64,000 nucleotides of DNA from Bacillota bacterium (GCA_023409265.1 JAEYHZ010000037.1:124001-188000); one strand, 5' to 3'; positions 18,142 through 27,104 are shown, counted from the stretch's first letter. Notes: generated from the sequence alone by a model not told the origin. Numbers and translations: made by a program.

Positions 18142-18405
18142 ATGGGCATTAATGAGACTATGATGTTTAAAGTGGATAAGGAAAAGGATAACGAGGCAAA
18201 AGAAATTTTGATATCGGTTTATCAGGCACTTAAGGAGAAAGGATATAATCCTATAAATCAGATGGTAGGTTATATATTGTCCGGTGATCCTACTTACATC
18301 ACGAATTATAAAAACGCAAGAAGTATTATTCGCAGGTTGGAAAGAGATGAGCTGCTGGAGGAAGTTTTGAAGTTTTACCTTGAAAGTAATAATGCTAAGG
18401 AATAA
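18142..18405 (+). CDS. ireB: IreB-family regulatory phosphoprotein (UPF0297)
   Basis: An 87-residue protein matching the IreB family over its whole length (TMMFKVDKEKDNEAKEIL, GYNPINQMVGYILSGDPTYI, NARSIIRRLERDELLEEVL). In enterococci IreB is a substrate of the Ser/Thr kinase IreK and affects cephalosporin resistance; the role in clostridia is less clear. It is followed by ruvX and a DUF1292 gene, the conserved Firmicutes order. A terminator separates it from ruvX. Confidence 0.92.
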   Translation: MGINETMMFKVDKEKDNEAKEILISVYQALKEKGYNPINQMVGYILSGDPTYITNYKNARSIIRRLERDELLEEVLKFYLESNNAKE

Positions 18406-18421
18406 ATATTATTCAGATTTT

Positions 18422-18455
18422 AAGGCACTCTAAGTTAATAGGAGTGCCTATTAAT
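18422..18455 (+). terminator. Intrinsic terminator
   Basis: 8-bp stem AGGCACTC / GAGTGCCT, 11-base loop, T-rich tail, just after ireB. Confidence 0.7.
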
Positions 18456-18604
18456 TTGTTGTATTATTTCATATTTAATAGGGCAGTTTTGCCATATGCC
18501 TGTTTTTTATGAAATAAAAAGATATGCCATGGGCAATAAATTGAATTCTTCTCCATTTCCTCAATGGGATAATTCATTTATCATGTGGAGAAAAGGAGAT
18601 TTAA

Positions 18605-19033
18605 ATGAGAATATTGGGTATTGATTATGGGGATTCTAGAATAGGTATTGCTGTCAGCGACCCCATGGGCTGGACGGCCCAGGGACTTGAAACTGTAAAA
18701 AGCAGGGAGAGTTTGAAAAAGGCTATTGCCAGAATAGCTGAGATAATAAAACAATATGATATAAAAGACATTGTTATTGGATATCCGTTAAATATGAATG
18801 GTACTTCGGGGCCGAGGACAGAAAGAACGGAGCAGTTTATCGGCAAACTCCTCGAGCTTGGTGACTTCAATATTGTCAAATGGGATGAAAGGCTGACAAC
18901 TGTGTCGGCTCATAGAGCAATGAATGAATTGGGAGTTAAAGCCTCAAATAAAAAGAATATTGTTGATACCATGTCTGCAGTATTTATCCTGCAGGGGTAT
19001 CTGGACAGGCAGAGCAGGATGAAAGAAACATAA
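18605..19033 (+). CDS. ruvX: Holliday-junction resolvase-like / pre-16S rRNA nuclease YqgF
   Basis: A 142-residue RNase H-fold protein. The first catalytic Asp is in ILGIDYGDSRIGIAVSD. The Glu is in DERLTTVSAHRAMNE and the last Asp in NIVDTMSAVFILQGYL. The family processes the 16S rRNA 5' end and may act on recombination intermediates. AAAAGGAG precedes the ATG. It belongs to the ireB-ruvX-DUF1292 group. Confidence 0.93.
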   Translation: MRILGIDYGDSRIGIAVSDPMGWTAQGLETVKSRESLKKAIARIAEIIKQYDIKDIVIGYPLNMNGTSGPRTERTEQFIGKLLELGDFNIVKWDERLTTVSAHRAMNELGVKASNKKNIVDTMSAVFILQGYLDRQSRMKET

Positions 19034-19172
19034 GGTTTCTTATAAAAACTTATTATTGGAAATCTTGTACAAGTGTGATATTATTAAATCAATAATTTTG
19101 ATTATTGTAACAAATTATTGATGGTGATAATAGAAATAATAAATAAGATTGGGATATCAGGAGGAAATAGAT

Positions 19173-19460
19173 ATGAGCCAGGAAGAAAGAGATGATATAG
19201 TAGTATTGGTAGGAGAAGACGGAGAAGAAGTTGAGTTTGAACATATTGATACTATTGAAATGAATGATAACGAATATGTTGTATTGCTCCCGCTGGAAGA
19301 ACAGGAAAACGAGGAAGTTGACGAGGTAGTAATTCTTAAGGTGGATCACAACGAAGATGGCGAGGATTCCTTCGTAACAGTTGACGATGAAGATGAACTA
19401 AATGCGGTTTTTGAAGAATTTAAGACAAGAATGGAAGAAGAATACGACTTCGAGGAATAA
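19173..19460 (+). CDS. DUF1292 acidic protein (UPF0473/YrzB type)
   Basis: A 95-residue very acidic cytoplasmic protein with the family pattern DDIVVLVGEDGEEVEFEHI, YVVLLPLEEQ and VVILKVDHNEDGE (quoted in parts). Its function is unknown, but it is nearly always next to ruvX and ireB in Firmicutes. The ATG at 19,173 follows AGGAGG by eight bases; an in-frame ATG eight codons earlier lacks a site. Confidence 0.88.
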   Translation: MSQEERDDIVVLVGEDGEEVEFEHIDTIEMNDNEYVVLLPLEEQENEEVDEVVILKVDHNEDGEDSFVTVDDEDELNAVFEEFKTRMEEEYDFEE

Positions 19461-19472
19461 GGTCAAGCTATG

Positions 19473-19522
19473 AAAACCTCCAAATTTGATGCTGGGATTT
19501 CTGCATTATTTGGAGGTTTTTT
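19473..19522 (+). terminator. Intrinsic terminator
   Basis: 13-bp perfect stem AAAACCTCCAAAT / ATTTGGAGGTTTT with a T-run; closes the ireB-ruvX-DUF1292 group. Confidence 0.85.
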
Positions 19523-19666
19523 GGTCTCAAGCAGGTAATGCTTATAAATAAATTCATTGTAAATATAATCGTTTCAAAATATATTTCCATACATAATAAT
19601 AAATACATACACATAAAGCTAAGGTATTTGTCCGTATCTATAATTGACTAAATTTTAACAAGTGCA

Positions 19667-19695
19667 TTGAACAGTTCAATTTTATTTGTTATAAT
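19667..19695 (+). promoter_or_regulatory. Sigma-A promoter of the hydrogenase operon
   Basis: TTGAAC (19,667-19,672), 17-bp spacer, TATAAT (19,690-19,695), about 70 bp before the first hydrogenase gene. The -10 lies inside the Rex-type operator. The rest of the 19,523-19,772 gap is AT-rich without other signals. Confidence 0.75.
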
Positions 19696-19726
19696 ATTAA
19701 CGAATATTGTTAATATTATAACAAAT
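19684..19726. promoter_or_regulatory. Double overlapping Rex-type operator
   Basis: An 18-bp perfect inverted repeat (GTTAATATTATAACAAAT and its complement) surrounds GAATATT. Each arm by itself reads like a Rex site, TTGTTAANNNNTTAACAA: 19,707-19,724 differs at one position and 19,686-19,703 at two. Rex is the NADH/NAD+-sensing repressor that controls clostridial fermentation and hydrogenase genes. Overlap with the -10 fits repression at low NADH/NAD+. The Rex gene is not in the window. Confidence 0.75.
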
Positions 19727-19772
19727 TTATATGTTGAAAAACATTACACATTTTTAAAGGGGGTTCTGACTA

Positions 19773-20267
19773 ATGAGTGAAACTACGTGCTGCTGCGGGT
19801 GCGCAGATCAAAACAGATTAAAACTCACCGAAATAATTGCAAAATATAAGGATACCAGAGGTGCTCTTATTCCTGTTTTGCACGAAACTCAAGAAGTTTA
19901 CGGTTATCTGCCCGAGGATGTTCTCAAAAAAATTTCAGACGGATTAAATGTGTCTCTGGCTGAAATCTATGGAGTTGTAACTTTCTATACTCAATTCTCA
20001 CTTAATCCAAAAGGCCGTTTTAAAATTAATGTCTGTATGGGTACTGCCTGCTATGTTAAAGGCTCCGGGGACATACTTGACAAATTCAAGGAAAAGCTCG
20101 GAATAGATGTTGGGCAGTGTACCGAGGATGGGAAATTCTCTCTGGATGCATGCAGATGCATCGGAGCATGTGGACTTGCACCTGTAATCATGATAAACGA
20201 TGATGTGCACGGAAGATTGGTTGCTGATGATGTGGATGGTATTTTGGAGCAGTATAAGGACTTGTAG
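19773..20267 (+). CDS. hndA: NAD-linked [FeFe]-hydrogenase, NuoE-like [2Fe-2S] subunit
   Basis: A 164-residue thioredoxin-fold protein of the 24-kDa NADH dehydrogenase family. The four cluster cysteines are in VCMGTACYVKGS and CRCIGACGLAP, after the helical part with EIYGVVTFYTQF. In HndABCD/HydABC hydrogenases this subunit relays electrons between the flavin subunit and the rest. The N-terminus carries an unusual TCCCGC cluster of cysteines. The site is AAAGGGGG. First gene of the operon. Confidence 0.92.
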   Translation: MSETTCCCGCADQNRLKLTEIIAKYKDTRGALIPVLHETQEVYGYLPEDVLKKISDGLNVSLAEIYGVVTFYTQFSLNPKGRFKINVCMGTACYVKGSGDILDKFKEKLGIDVGQCTEDGKFSLDACRCIGACGLAPVIMINDDVHGRLVADDVDGILEQYKDL

Positions 20268-20281
20268 GTAAGAGGTTACAT

Positions 20282-20869
20282 ATGAGAGATTTATCACTTC
20301 ACATACTTGATATAGTTCAAAATTCCATAAGCGCAGGAGCATCCATAATTAAAATACAAATCAAACAGAATTATAATAACGCTCTTCATAAAAACAATCT
20401 CGAACTGACAATAATCGATAACGGAAAAGGCATGGATTTTGAATTAATCAGAAAAGCTGTTGATCCTTTTGTTACAACCAGGACTTCCCGCAAAGTGGGA
20501 TTGGGAATTCCACTCATAAAGGAATCGGCAGAGAAGTGTGGCGGTGAATTTAAATTAAACTCACAAATAAACCATGGAACTGAGGTTTTTGCTGCTTTTT
20601 CAATCCATCATATTGACAGGCTGCCTTTAGGCGATATTGGAGAAACCATGTTTGCCCTGATTTCTTCAAATCCCGAAATTCAATTCACGTTATTACTGAA
20701 CAGTGAAAAAGGCGATTTCATGCTTGATACAGCAGATATAGCCAAATCCCTGGAAGGTGTAAAAATAACTGAATATGCAGTATTAAACTGGTTAAAAGAG
20801 TATGTTGATGACGGCATAAAAAATATTTTCGGAGGTGTACTTAATGAAGTCGATAGCCGAATTGGATGA
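20282..20869 (+). CDS. GHKL ATPase-domain protein of the hydrogenase operon
   Basis: A 195-residue protein with the ATP-binding module of histidine kinases: N-box LHILDIVQNSISAGA, G1 IIDNGKGMD, and G2 VGLGIPLIKESAEKCGG (parts). It has no His-phosphotransfer domain, so it is not a classical kinase; it recalls anti-sigma and serine-kinase-like proteins. Residues 120-195 are unrecognised. Genes like this occur within clostridial hydrogenase operons but have no firm role; regulation or assembly are possibilities. It overlaps the next gene by 26 bp. Confidence 0.8.
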   Translation: MRDLSLHILDIVQNSISAGASIIKIQIKQNYNNALHKNNLELTIIDNGKGMDFELIRKAVDPFVTTRTSRKVGLGIPLIKESAEKCGGEFKLNSQINHGTEVFAAFSIHHIDRLPLGDIGETMFALISSNPEIQFTLLLNSEKGDFMLDTADIAKSLEGVKITEYAVLNWLKEYVDDGIKNIFGGVLNEVDSRIG

Positions 20870-21236
20870 GATCAGAAGGAAAACTCTTGAAGAGATTTCT
20901 CTCAGATCGAATGAAAGTGGAATCAGAGTTGTTGTAGGAATGGCTACCTGTGGGATTGCAGCAGGTGCTAGACCGGTAATGAAAACGCTTATGGAGGAAA
21001 TAAGCAAAAGGAATCTGCAAAATATTACCGTATCTATGACTGGGTGTATTGGGGCATGCAGACTCGAACCCATAGTTGATATTATTGACAGGGACGGAAA
21101 TAAGGTAACCTATGTAAAAATGACTCCCGATAAGGCTGAAAGAGTTGTTCTTGAGCATATTGTGAACGGAAGAATATGTTCTGATCTGACTATTGGGGCA
21201 GAAGGGTCCAAGGAATTAAATAATTCTTCGAAATAA
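20844..21236 (+). CDS. hndB: [2Fe-2S] thioredoxin-like hydrogenase subunit
   Basis: A 130-residue protein with four cluster cysteines in GMATCGIAAGA and TGCIGACRLEP, the pattern of HndB and thioredoxin-like ferredoxins. It should carry one [2Fe-2S] cluster in the NAD(P)-linked hydrogenase. The ATG at 20,844 follows GGAGGTG by six bases; the upstream GTG nine bases earlier overlaps that site and is less likely. Both coupling with the ATPase gene and the order match hnd-type operons. Confidence 0.88.
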   Translation: MKSIAELDEIRRKTLEEISLRSNESGIRVVVGMATCGIAAGARPVMKTLMEEISKRNLQNITVSMTGCIGACRLEPIVDIIDRDGNKVTYVKMTPDKAERVVLEHIVNGRICSDLTIGAEGSKELNNSSK

Positions 21237-21274
21237 TAATTCTTTTTTTACTTTATTTAAAGGGAGGGTTTGTA

Positions 21275-23068
21275 ATGCATTTATATAGAGCACATGTGCT
21301 GGTTTGTGCCGGTACCGGCTGTACCTCCTCCAATTCTTTGAAAATAATGGAGGAGATGGAGGCCTTACTTACAGGCAACAGCCTGGAAAAGGAAGTTAAA
21401 ATAGTTAAAACCGGTTGTTTCGGACTTTGTGCCGAGGGACCCATAGTGGTAGTTTACCCTGAGGGTGCGATGTACATAAGGGTTGGAGTTGAAGATGTAA
21501 AAGATATTGTAGAGGAACACCTGCTGAAAGGTAGAATTGTCAAGAGATTGCTTGCAGGTGAAAAGGAAGCGGAGGATATCTCGAAGGCCCTTGAAAGTGT
21601 TGACTTTTTTAAAAGACAGGAACGTATTGCCTTAAGAAACTGCGGTCGTATAAATCCTGAAAATATCGATGAATATATAGCATTTGACGGATATAAGGCA
21701 CTTGAAAAAGTGTTGACCGAAATGTCTCCTGAAGTTGTAATTGATACTATAAAAAAATCCGGTCTTAGAGGAAGAGGGGGCGGAGGCTTTCCTACTGGAA
21801 TGAAGTGGGAATTTGCCGCCAAGCAGGTGGCTGATCAGAAATATGTCTGTTGTAATGCCGATGAGGGCGATCCGGGAGCCTTCATGGACAGAAGCGTTCT
21901 GGAAGGTGACCCTCATTCTCTTATTGAAGCCATGTCAATAGCCGGTTATGCAATCGGAGCAACTGAAGGCTTCATATATGTAAGAGCAGAATATCCGATT
22001 GCCGTAAAAAGATTGCAGATAGCAATAGATCAGGCGAAGGATTATGGTATTCTGGGTGATAATGTTCTGGGTACAGGACACAAATTTGATCTGGAAATAA
22101 GACTGGGCGCAGGAGCTTTTGTTTGCGGTGAGGAAACAGCGCTTATGACTTCTATTGAAGGACACAGAGGTGAACCGAGACCACGTCCTCCTTTCCCGGC
22201 AGTAAAAGGTTTATGGCAAAAGCCAACCATACTGAATAATGTTGAAACCTACGCAAATATTCCGGTAATCATCCTTAAGGGAGCAGAATGGTTCTCAAGC
22301 ATTGGAACTGAAAAAAGCAAGGGAACCAAGGTTTTCGCTCTTGGTGGAAAGATAATAAACACAGGTCTTGTAGAGGTTCCAATGGGTACTACTCTGAGAG
22401 AAGTTGTTTATGACATCGGAGGCGGAATTCCAAAGGGTAAGAAGTTCAAGGCTGCCCAGACCGGAGGACCCTCAGGCGGATGTATTCCTGCCAGCCACCT
22501 GGATACTCCTATTGATTACGATTCACTTATTGCACTGGGTTCAATGATGGGTTCAGGCGGACTTATAGTAATGGATGAAGACAACTGTATGGTTGATATA
22601 GCTAAGTTCTTCCTGGAGTTCACTGTTGATGAATCCTGCGGAAAATGCCCACCCTGTCGTATCGGAACGAAACGTATGCACGAAATTCTTGAAAGAATTA
22701 CAGAGGGAAAAGGCGAGCCGGGAGATATTGAAAAGCTTGAAGTTTTAGCTAAAAATATAAAGGCCTCTGCTTTATGCGGGCTCGGTCAGACTGCTCCAAA
22801 TCCAATACTCAGTACCTTGAAGTATTTCAGAGATGAATACGAGGCACATGTATTTGAAAAGAGATGTCCTTCGGGGGTCTGTAAGTCCATGTTGAAATAT
22901 ACCATAGATGCATCAAAATGTAAGAGCTGCGGTCTCTGTACCAAGGTTTGTCCTATGAATTGCATAAGTGGAGAAAAGAAAGTTCCATATGTTATAGATC
23001 AGGACAAATGTGCTAAATGCGGGGCTTGTATGGAAAAATGCCCCTTCAAGGCCATTGCCAAAATATAA
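21275..23068 (+). CDS. hndC: NuoF-like flavoprotein subunit of the hydrogenase
   Basis: A 597-residue electron-input subunit. N-terminal thioredoxin-like [2Fe-2S] domain (CAGTGCTSSNS, CFGLCAEG), then the NADH/FMN core with GRGGGGFPTGMKW and NADEGDPGAFMDR. The [4Fe-4S] motif is ESCGKCPPCRIGTKR. Two ferredoxin motifs end the protein (CKSCGLCTKVCP, CAKCGACMEKCP). It oxidises or reduces NAD(H) and, in bifurcating enzymes, is the site of flavin-based coupling with ferredoxin. Its stop codon lies inside a structured repeat element. Confidence 0.95.
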   Translation: MHLYRAHVLVCAGTGCTSSNSLKIMEEMEALLTGNSLEKEVKIVKTGCFGLCAEGPIVVVYPEGAMYIRVGVEDVKDIVEEHLLKGRIVKRLLAGEKEAEDISKALESVDFFKRQERIALRNCGRINPENIDEYIAFDGYKALEKVLTEMSPEVVIDTIKKSGLRGRGGGGFPTGMKWEFAAKQVADQKYVCCNADEGDPGAFMDRSVLEGDPHSLIEAMSIAGYAIGATEGFIYVRAEYPIAVKRLQIAIDQAKDYGILGDNVLGTGHKFDLEIRLGAGAFVCGEETALMTSIEGHRGEPRPRPPFPAVKGLWQKPTILNNVETYANIPVIILKGAEWFSSIGTEKSKGTKVFALGGKIINTGLVEVPMGTTLREVVYDIGGGIPKGKKFKAAQTGGPSGGCIPASHLDTPIDYDSLIALGSMMGSGGLIVMDEDNCMVDIAKFFLEFTVDESCGKCPPCRIGTKRMHEILERITEGKGEPGDIEKLEVLAKNIKASALCGLGQTAPNPILSTLKYFRDEYEAHVFEKRCPSGVCKSMLKYTIDASKCKSCGLCTKVCPMNCISGEKKVPYVIDQDKCAKCGACMEKCPFKAIAKI

Positions 23069-23124
23069 CGAGGTAATAAAATTTTTCTACAGCCGAAAAA
23101 TTTTACCTGGACCTATGCGTTATA
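23064..23124. repeat. Structured repeat, short copy 1, inside hydrogenase operon
   Basis: 61-bp element with ends TATAACG...CGTTATA and an internal hairpin TAAAATTTTTC-TACAGCC-GAAAAATTTTA (23,077-23,105). It shares ends and hairpin with the 150-bp copies at 28,689 and 62,409 but lacks their middle. Its first bases provide the stop codon of the NuoF-like gene. After it, 23,125-23,243 is non-coding and includes a hairpin GCCGC-TAT-GCGGC (23,217-23,229) just before the hydA ribosome-binding site. Confidence 0.8.
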
Positions 23125-23243
23125 AGCGATACTTTGAAAACGCGCATGGCCAATTAACCTCCTTTATTCGCCTTATTGCGGATATTGGAGTGAATAAATT
23201 TCATAACTATTTTGTGGCCGCTATGCGGCTCATGGAGGTTAAT

Positions 23244-24995
23244 ATGTCAACAGTTAATATAACAATAGATGGCAAGAAACTTCAGGTTGAAAAGGACATA
23301 ACTATTTTAGAGGCAGCAAGACAGGCCAATATTAAAATACCAACACTTTGCTTCCTTAAAGATATTAACGAGATCGGCGCATGCAGAATGTGTGTTGTAG
23401 AAATAAAAGGAGCTAGAGCACTTCAGGCAGCCTGCGTATATCCTGTTTCGGAAGGTCTTGAAATATTTACCCAGAGTCCGGGTGTTAGAGAAGCAAGAAA
23501 AGTAACACTGGAATTAATCTTATCAAATCATGACAAGAAATGCCTTACATGTATAAGAAACAGAAACTGTGAGCTTCAGACCTTATCAGAGGAATTAAAC
23601 ATCAACCAGCTGAGGTTTGAGGGACAGAGTTCGGAGCTTCCTATAGACAGCTTTTCACCCTCTATTGTAAGAGATCCCAATAAATGCGTACTTTGCAGAC
23701 GCTGCGTCAGTGTCTGTAAAAACGTTCAGACAGTTTCAGTTATCAGCGCAGCGGAAAGAGGCTTTAAGTCCACTATTTCCTGTGCATTTGACAGATCACT
23801 GGCTGATGTTCCCTGCACCATGTGCGGACAGTGTATAAGTGTCTGTCCCGTGGGTGCCTTAAGAGAAAAAGACGACACAGACAAGGTTTGGGAGGCTCTT
23901 GCAAATCCTGAACTCCACGTTGTAGTTCAAACTGCGCCTGCTGTAAGAGTTGCAATTGGTGAGGAATTTGGTCTGCCAATAGGATCAAGAGTTACCGGAA
24001 AAATGGTTTCAGCATTAAGTAAACTGGGCTTTGCCAAGGTATTTGACACGGATACTGCTGCTGATCTGACAATAATGGAGGAAGGAACAGAGCTCCTCAA
24101 TAGGATCAAAAACGGAGGAAAACTGCCTGTTATAACCTCCTGCAGTCCTGGATGGATTAAATTCTGTGAGCACAATTATCCCGAGTTTTTAGAGAATCTG
24201 TCCTCCTGCAAATCCCCTCATGAAATGTTTGGAGCAGTACTGAAAACCTATTATGCGGAAAAGATGGGTATAGATCCTGAAAAAATATTTGTAGTGTCAA
24301 TAATGCCTTGTACGGCCAAGAAGTTTGAGGCTCAGAGACCCGAATTATCAGCTTCTGGCTTTGCAGATGTTGATGTTGTTCTGACAACAAGAGAACTGGC
24401 AAAGATGATCAAGGAAGCCGGCATTGACTTTACGAGTCTGGAGGATGGTCAGTTTGACGATCCGATGGGAGAAGCAACAGGTGCAGGGGTTATCTTCGGT
24501 GCTACAGGAGGTGTAATGGAGGCAGCCCTTCGTACTGTAGCTGAGATTGTTTCAGGGAGATCCTTTGAGAGCGTTGAGTACTCCGCTGTCAGAGGGATAG
24601 AAGGTATTAAGGAAGCCACTGTTGAAATAGGGGATTTGAAGGTGAGAGCCGCCGTTGCAAGTGGACTGGGCAACGCAAGAAAGCTGCTGGACAGCATCAA
24701 AGCCGGAGAAGCACAGTATGATTTCGTTGAGATCATGGCATGCCCGGGAGGGTGCGTAAATGGCGGCGGACAGCCTATCCAACCATCCTCGGTAAGGAGC
24801 TGGACAGACCTTAGAAGTGAAAGAGCAAAAGCTATATATGAAGAGGACCAGAGCCTGAAAATCAGGAAATCACATGAAAATCCGATTGTTCAGGAAATGT
24901 ATGCCAAATACTTTGGGGAACCCGGAAGCCATAAAGCTCATCATGTATTGCACACTCACTATGTTGCCAGAGAAAACTATCCTGCAAAGGTATAG
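23244..24995 (+). CDS. hndD: [FeFe]-hydrogenase catalytic subunit
   Basis: A 583-residue enzyme that reduces protons to H2 using electrons from ferredoxin and NADH. N-terminal [2Fe-2S] domain (EIGACRMCVVEIKG), His-ligated cluster region (KCLTCIRNRNC), two [4Fe-4S] motifs (CVLCRRCVSVCK, CTMCGQCISVCP), and the H-cluster motifs TSCSPGW (Cys300), MPCTAKK (Cys356) and MACPGGCVNGGGQP (Cys500, Cys504). All are intact. I set the start at 23,244 behind GGAGG; the frame is open upstream through the repeat but encodes nothing family-like. A strong terminator follows. Confidence 0.96.
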   Translation: MSTVNITIDGKKLQVEKDITILEAARQANIKIPTLCFLKDINEIGACRMCVVEIKGARALQAACVYPVSEGLEIFTQSPGVREARKVTLELILSNHDKKCLTCIRNRNCELQTLSEELNINQLRFEGQSSELPIDSFSPSIVRDPNKCVLCRRCVSVCKNVQTVSVISAAERGFKSTISCAFDRSLADVPCTMCGQCISVCPVGALREKDDTDKVWEALANPELHVVVQTAPAVRVAIGEEFGLPIGSRVTGKMVSALSKLGFAKVFDTDTAADLTIMEEGTELLNRIKNGGKLPVITSCSPGWIKFCEHNYPEFLENLSSCKSPHEMFGAVLKTYYAEKMGIDPEKIFVVSIMPCTAKKFEAQRPELSASGFADVDVVLTTRELAKMIKEAGIDFTSLEDGQFDDPMGEATGAGVIFGATGGVMEAALRTVAEIVSGRSFESVEYSAVRGIEGIKEATVEIGDLKVRAAVASGLGNARKLLDSIKAGEAQYDFVEIMACPGGCVNGGGQPIQPSSVRSWTDLRSERAKAIYEEDQSLKIRKSHENPIVQEMYAKYFGEPGSHKAHHVLHTHYVARENYPAKV

Positions 24996-25050
24996 CAGGA
25001 ATTAATGGTTGGCAAGAATACCTGATGTATTTATGATGAGACACCGTATC

Positions 25051-25091
25051 AAAAAAGAGTTTATAAGCACCGTGCTTATAAACTCTTTTTT
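25051..25091 (+). terminator. Strong terminator of the hydrogenase operon
   Basis: 20-bp perfect stem (AAAAAAGAGTTTATAAGCAC and its complement) with a minimal loop and T-run. Confidence 0.92.
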
Positions 25092-25250
25092 GTTGATACC
25101 GGAGGTGTTTATCCAGCACGTGTATGAATTTTCCAGCCTATAAAAAACCTCCCACAGGTAATGTGAGAGGCTGCATAATGTAGAGTCTTGGCAATATATG
25201 TATATTTTAATTTATATTACTATTATATTTATTTATATTTATATGGTTTT

Positions 25251-25727
25251 TTATTTTTCAATTTTCAGACCATGTTTATTTGCAAGTTCCTCATATTTGG
25301 TTGAGAAATCATTAAATAGTTCGATACCTTTTGTAAGCTTGCCTTGAGCATCTTCTACTGCTTTTTGATCAGCCTGTTCAGGATTTTGTGCTGCTTCACC
25401 TATTGCTTTGCAGCCTTCAGCCGTTAATCCCAGTGCTTCAACCAAAATACTTTTTACATCTTTTACTTCTTGAGTTTCTACTTCAATAGCCTCAATAGTT
25501 TTTTTAGTAGAGTCCAACTTCTCAGCGTTTTCTATTAACAGCTTACCTGCATTGTCACCATTAGCTGCTGTTAAGGATTTCTCAACAGAAGTCATTGTTT
25601 CTGTAACACTTGCGCAGGATTCATCAAAATTTTGCAAATCGGTCTTTACAGGATCACCACAACCCGAAAGCATCAGTGAAAAAATAATTACTAAAACAGC
25701 TACGATACTTGCATTTCTAAACTTCAC
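25251..25727 (-). CDS. Putative lipoprotein, helical
   Basis: A 158-residue exported protein. The signal (KFRNASIVAVLVIIFSLML) ends in the lipobox SGCGD, predicting a lipid anchor. The mature part is mainly helical with regular Lys/Glu spacing, like a coiled-coil or four-helix bundle; no family is recognised. I chose GTG at 25,727, seven bases after GGGGGA, over an ATG five codons upstream without a site. It stands alone, facing the hydrogenase operon. Confidence 0.75.
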   Translation of the reverse strand: MKFRNASIVAVLVIIFSLMLSGCGDPVKTDLQNFDESCASVTETMTSVEKSLTAANGDNAGKLLIENAEKLDSTKKTIEAIEVETQEVKDVKSILVEALGLTAEGCKAIGEAAQNPEQADQKAVEDAQGKLTKGIELFNDFSTKYEELANKHGLKIEK

Positions 25728-25981
25728 AATTAATTCCCCCATAAGTAATTAGTATGGAACATTAGGCAGATACATCAGTTTTTGACAAGACAATAAACAT
25801 TACAAGCATGTATATCGGCAAATATAAGCTTATATTTAACATATATTTGAAAAAAAGTAATGTAAATCTTTATAGTTGCTTGTCATAAAAATCAACCTGA
25901 TTGGGATAAAAGATTGATTTGTAACTTATCACAATGACATTGCAACAGTTTTGAGTCCTGTATGTCTGTTATTACCTAAGT

Positions 25982-26819
25982 CTAAATGATATTTATTCCA
26001 TTACTTTCACCAATAGATCTGAGATGTTTAACTGCAGCTTTATACTGTTGAAAATCTCCAAGGTGTTCTACAAAAACAGGCATATCTGCCCCTAGCTTCT
26101 CTGAAAGCCTCAGGACCTGGGAATAATCAATACTGCCTGCACCGGGAACAACCTCCTTCAAGCAGCATGGAGCTTCACTTCCCAACAATAAATCTTTAGC
26201 ATGAATACTCTTAACATGTGGTCCGAGCTTTCGGAAGCACTCATTAATAAATTCCCTGCGGTTGTGGAAACGTTCAATGCCGTTTATCATATTTGCATAG
26301 TCAAGGTGTACAGCAACTTCCTTTCTGTCTACATCCTGTAAAAGCTTGAGATAGTCATCCGGTGAATCTGGATGCATCCAATACATGGGTTCTATTGTAT
26401 AAAAAGTATATTTTGGTTTTACCTCGTCAACGATGCTGCGTATTGTGTCAATTATCAACGCGTAGGTATCCTCTGAGTAATTGCCGGGGTGATAGCCATC
26501 CCACCGATCCCCGGTACTGCCAACTATATTGACACAGCAATTGGCCTTTATTTCATCTGCAAGATAAAGCTGTGCCCCGGGAATACTCCAAAGCTGCCTT
26601 TCTTTCATTTGCATCAACTGCAATTGGATTTTTCCATATCCCGACCTCACCGATAACCAGGTGGTATTTTTCAATATAATCCATATATGACTTTTTTACT
26701 TCCTTTGAATCCGAGTACTTCATTGGAGCTATAACAGCACTCACATTAAGCTCTCTGATCAGTTGAAACCATTCATCTGCATTGTTGTACTGAAGACCAT
26801 CGTTAACACCTATTCTCAT
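25982..26819 (-). pseudogene. Sugar-phosphate isomerase/epimerase-like TIM-barrel gene with a frameshift
   Basis: Two overlapping frames give a continuous xylose-isomerase-like TIM-barrel protein (AP endonuclease 2 family) of about 279 residues. The N-terminal frame starts at MRIGVNDGLQYNN (AAGGAG site upstream). The C-terminal frame includes CCVNIVGSTGDRWDG, VHLDYANMIN, SIHAKD, VPGAGSIDY and VEHLG, the metal-binding pattern of these barrels. The break lies at a C4 run (G4 on the coding strand) at 26,575-26,578. Removing one G joins the frames as EYSRAQLYLADEI. It may be a real pseudogene, phase variation or a sequencing error. Confidence 0.8.
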
Positions 26820-27104
26820 TTTAGACTCCTTCATTTTTAGTTATTTGACTATACTTCACTCTTCACTAATCAATTTCTGAGGTAACCATTAATCATTAAG
26901 CTGGTTTAATGTACGAACACAAATTGTAACTATTTTTATTGTAACTCCTGTTTTCATGCCTAACAATAAGCTTGTTAAAGATAGAAAACTTTTTGAAGAA
27001 ATTTTTTAAGATATTAAAATCTTGAAAAGTACTTTTACTGGATTTTTTAGTTTTTCATTTAACAAATTACCTTTTCATTTTACAGGGATTTTTTACAAAA
27101 CCTA

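Noticed and set aside
23010..23243. In-frame N-terminal extension of the hydrogenase catalytic subunit
   Set aside because: It overlaps the upstream gene and translates the repeat; the GGAGG site marks 23,244 as the start.
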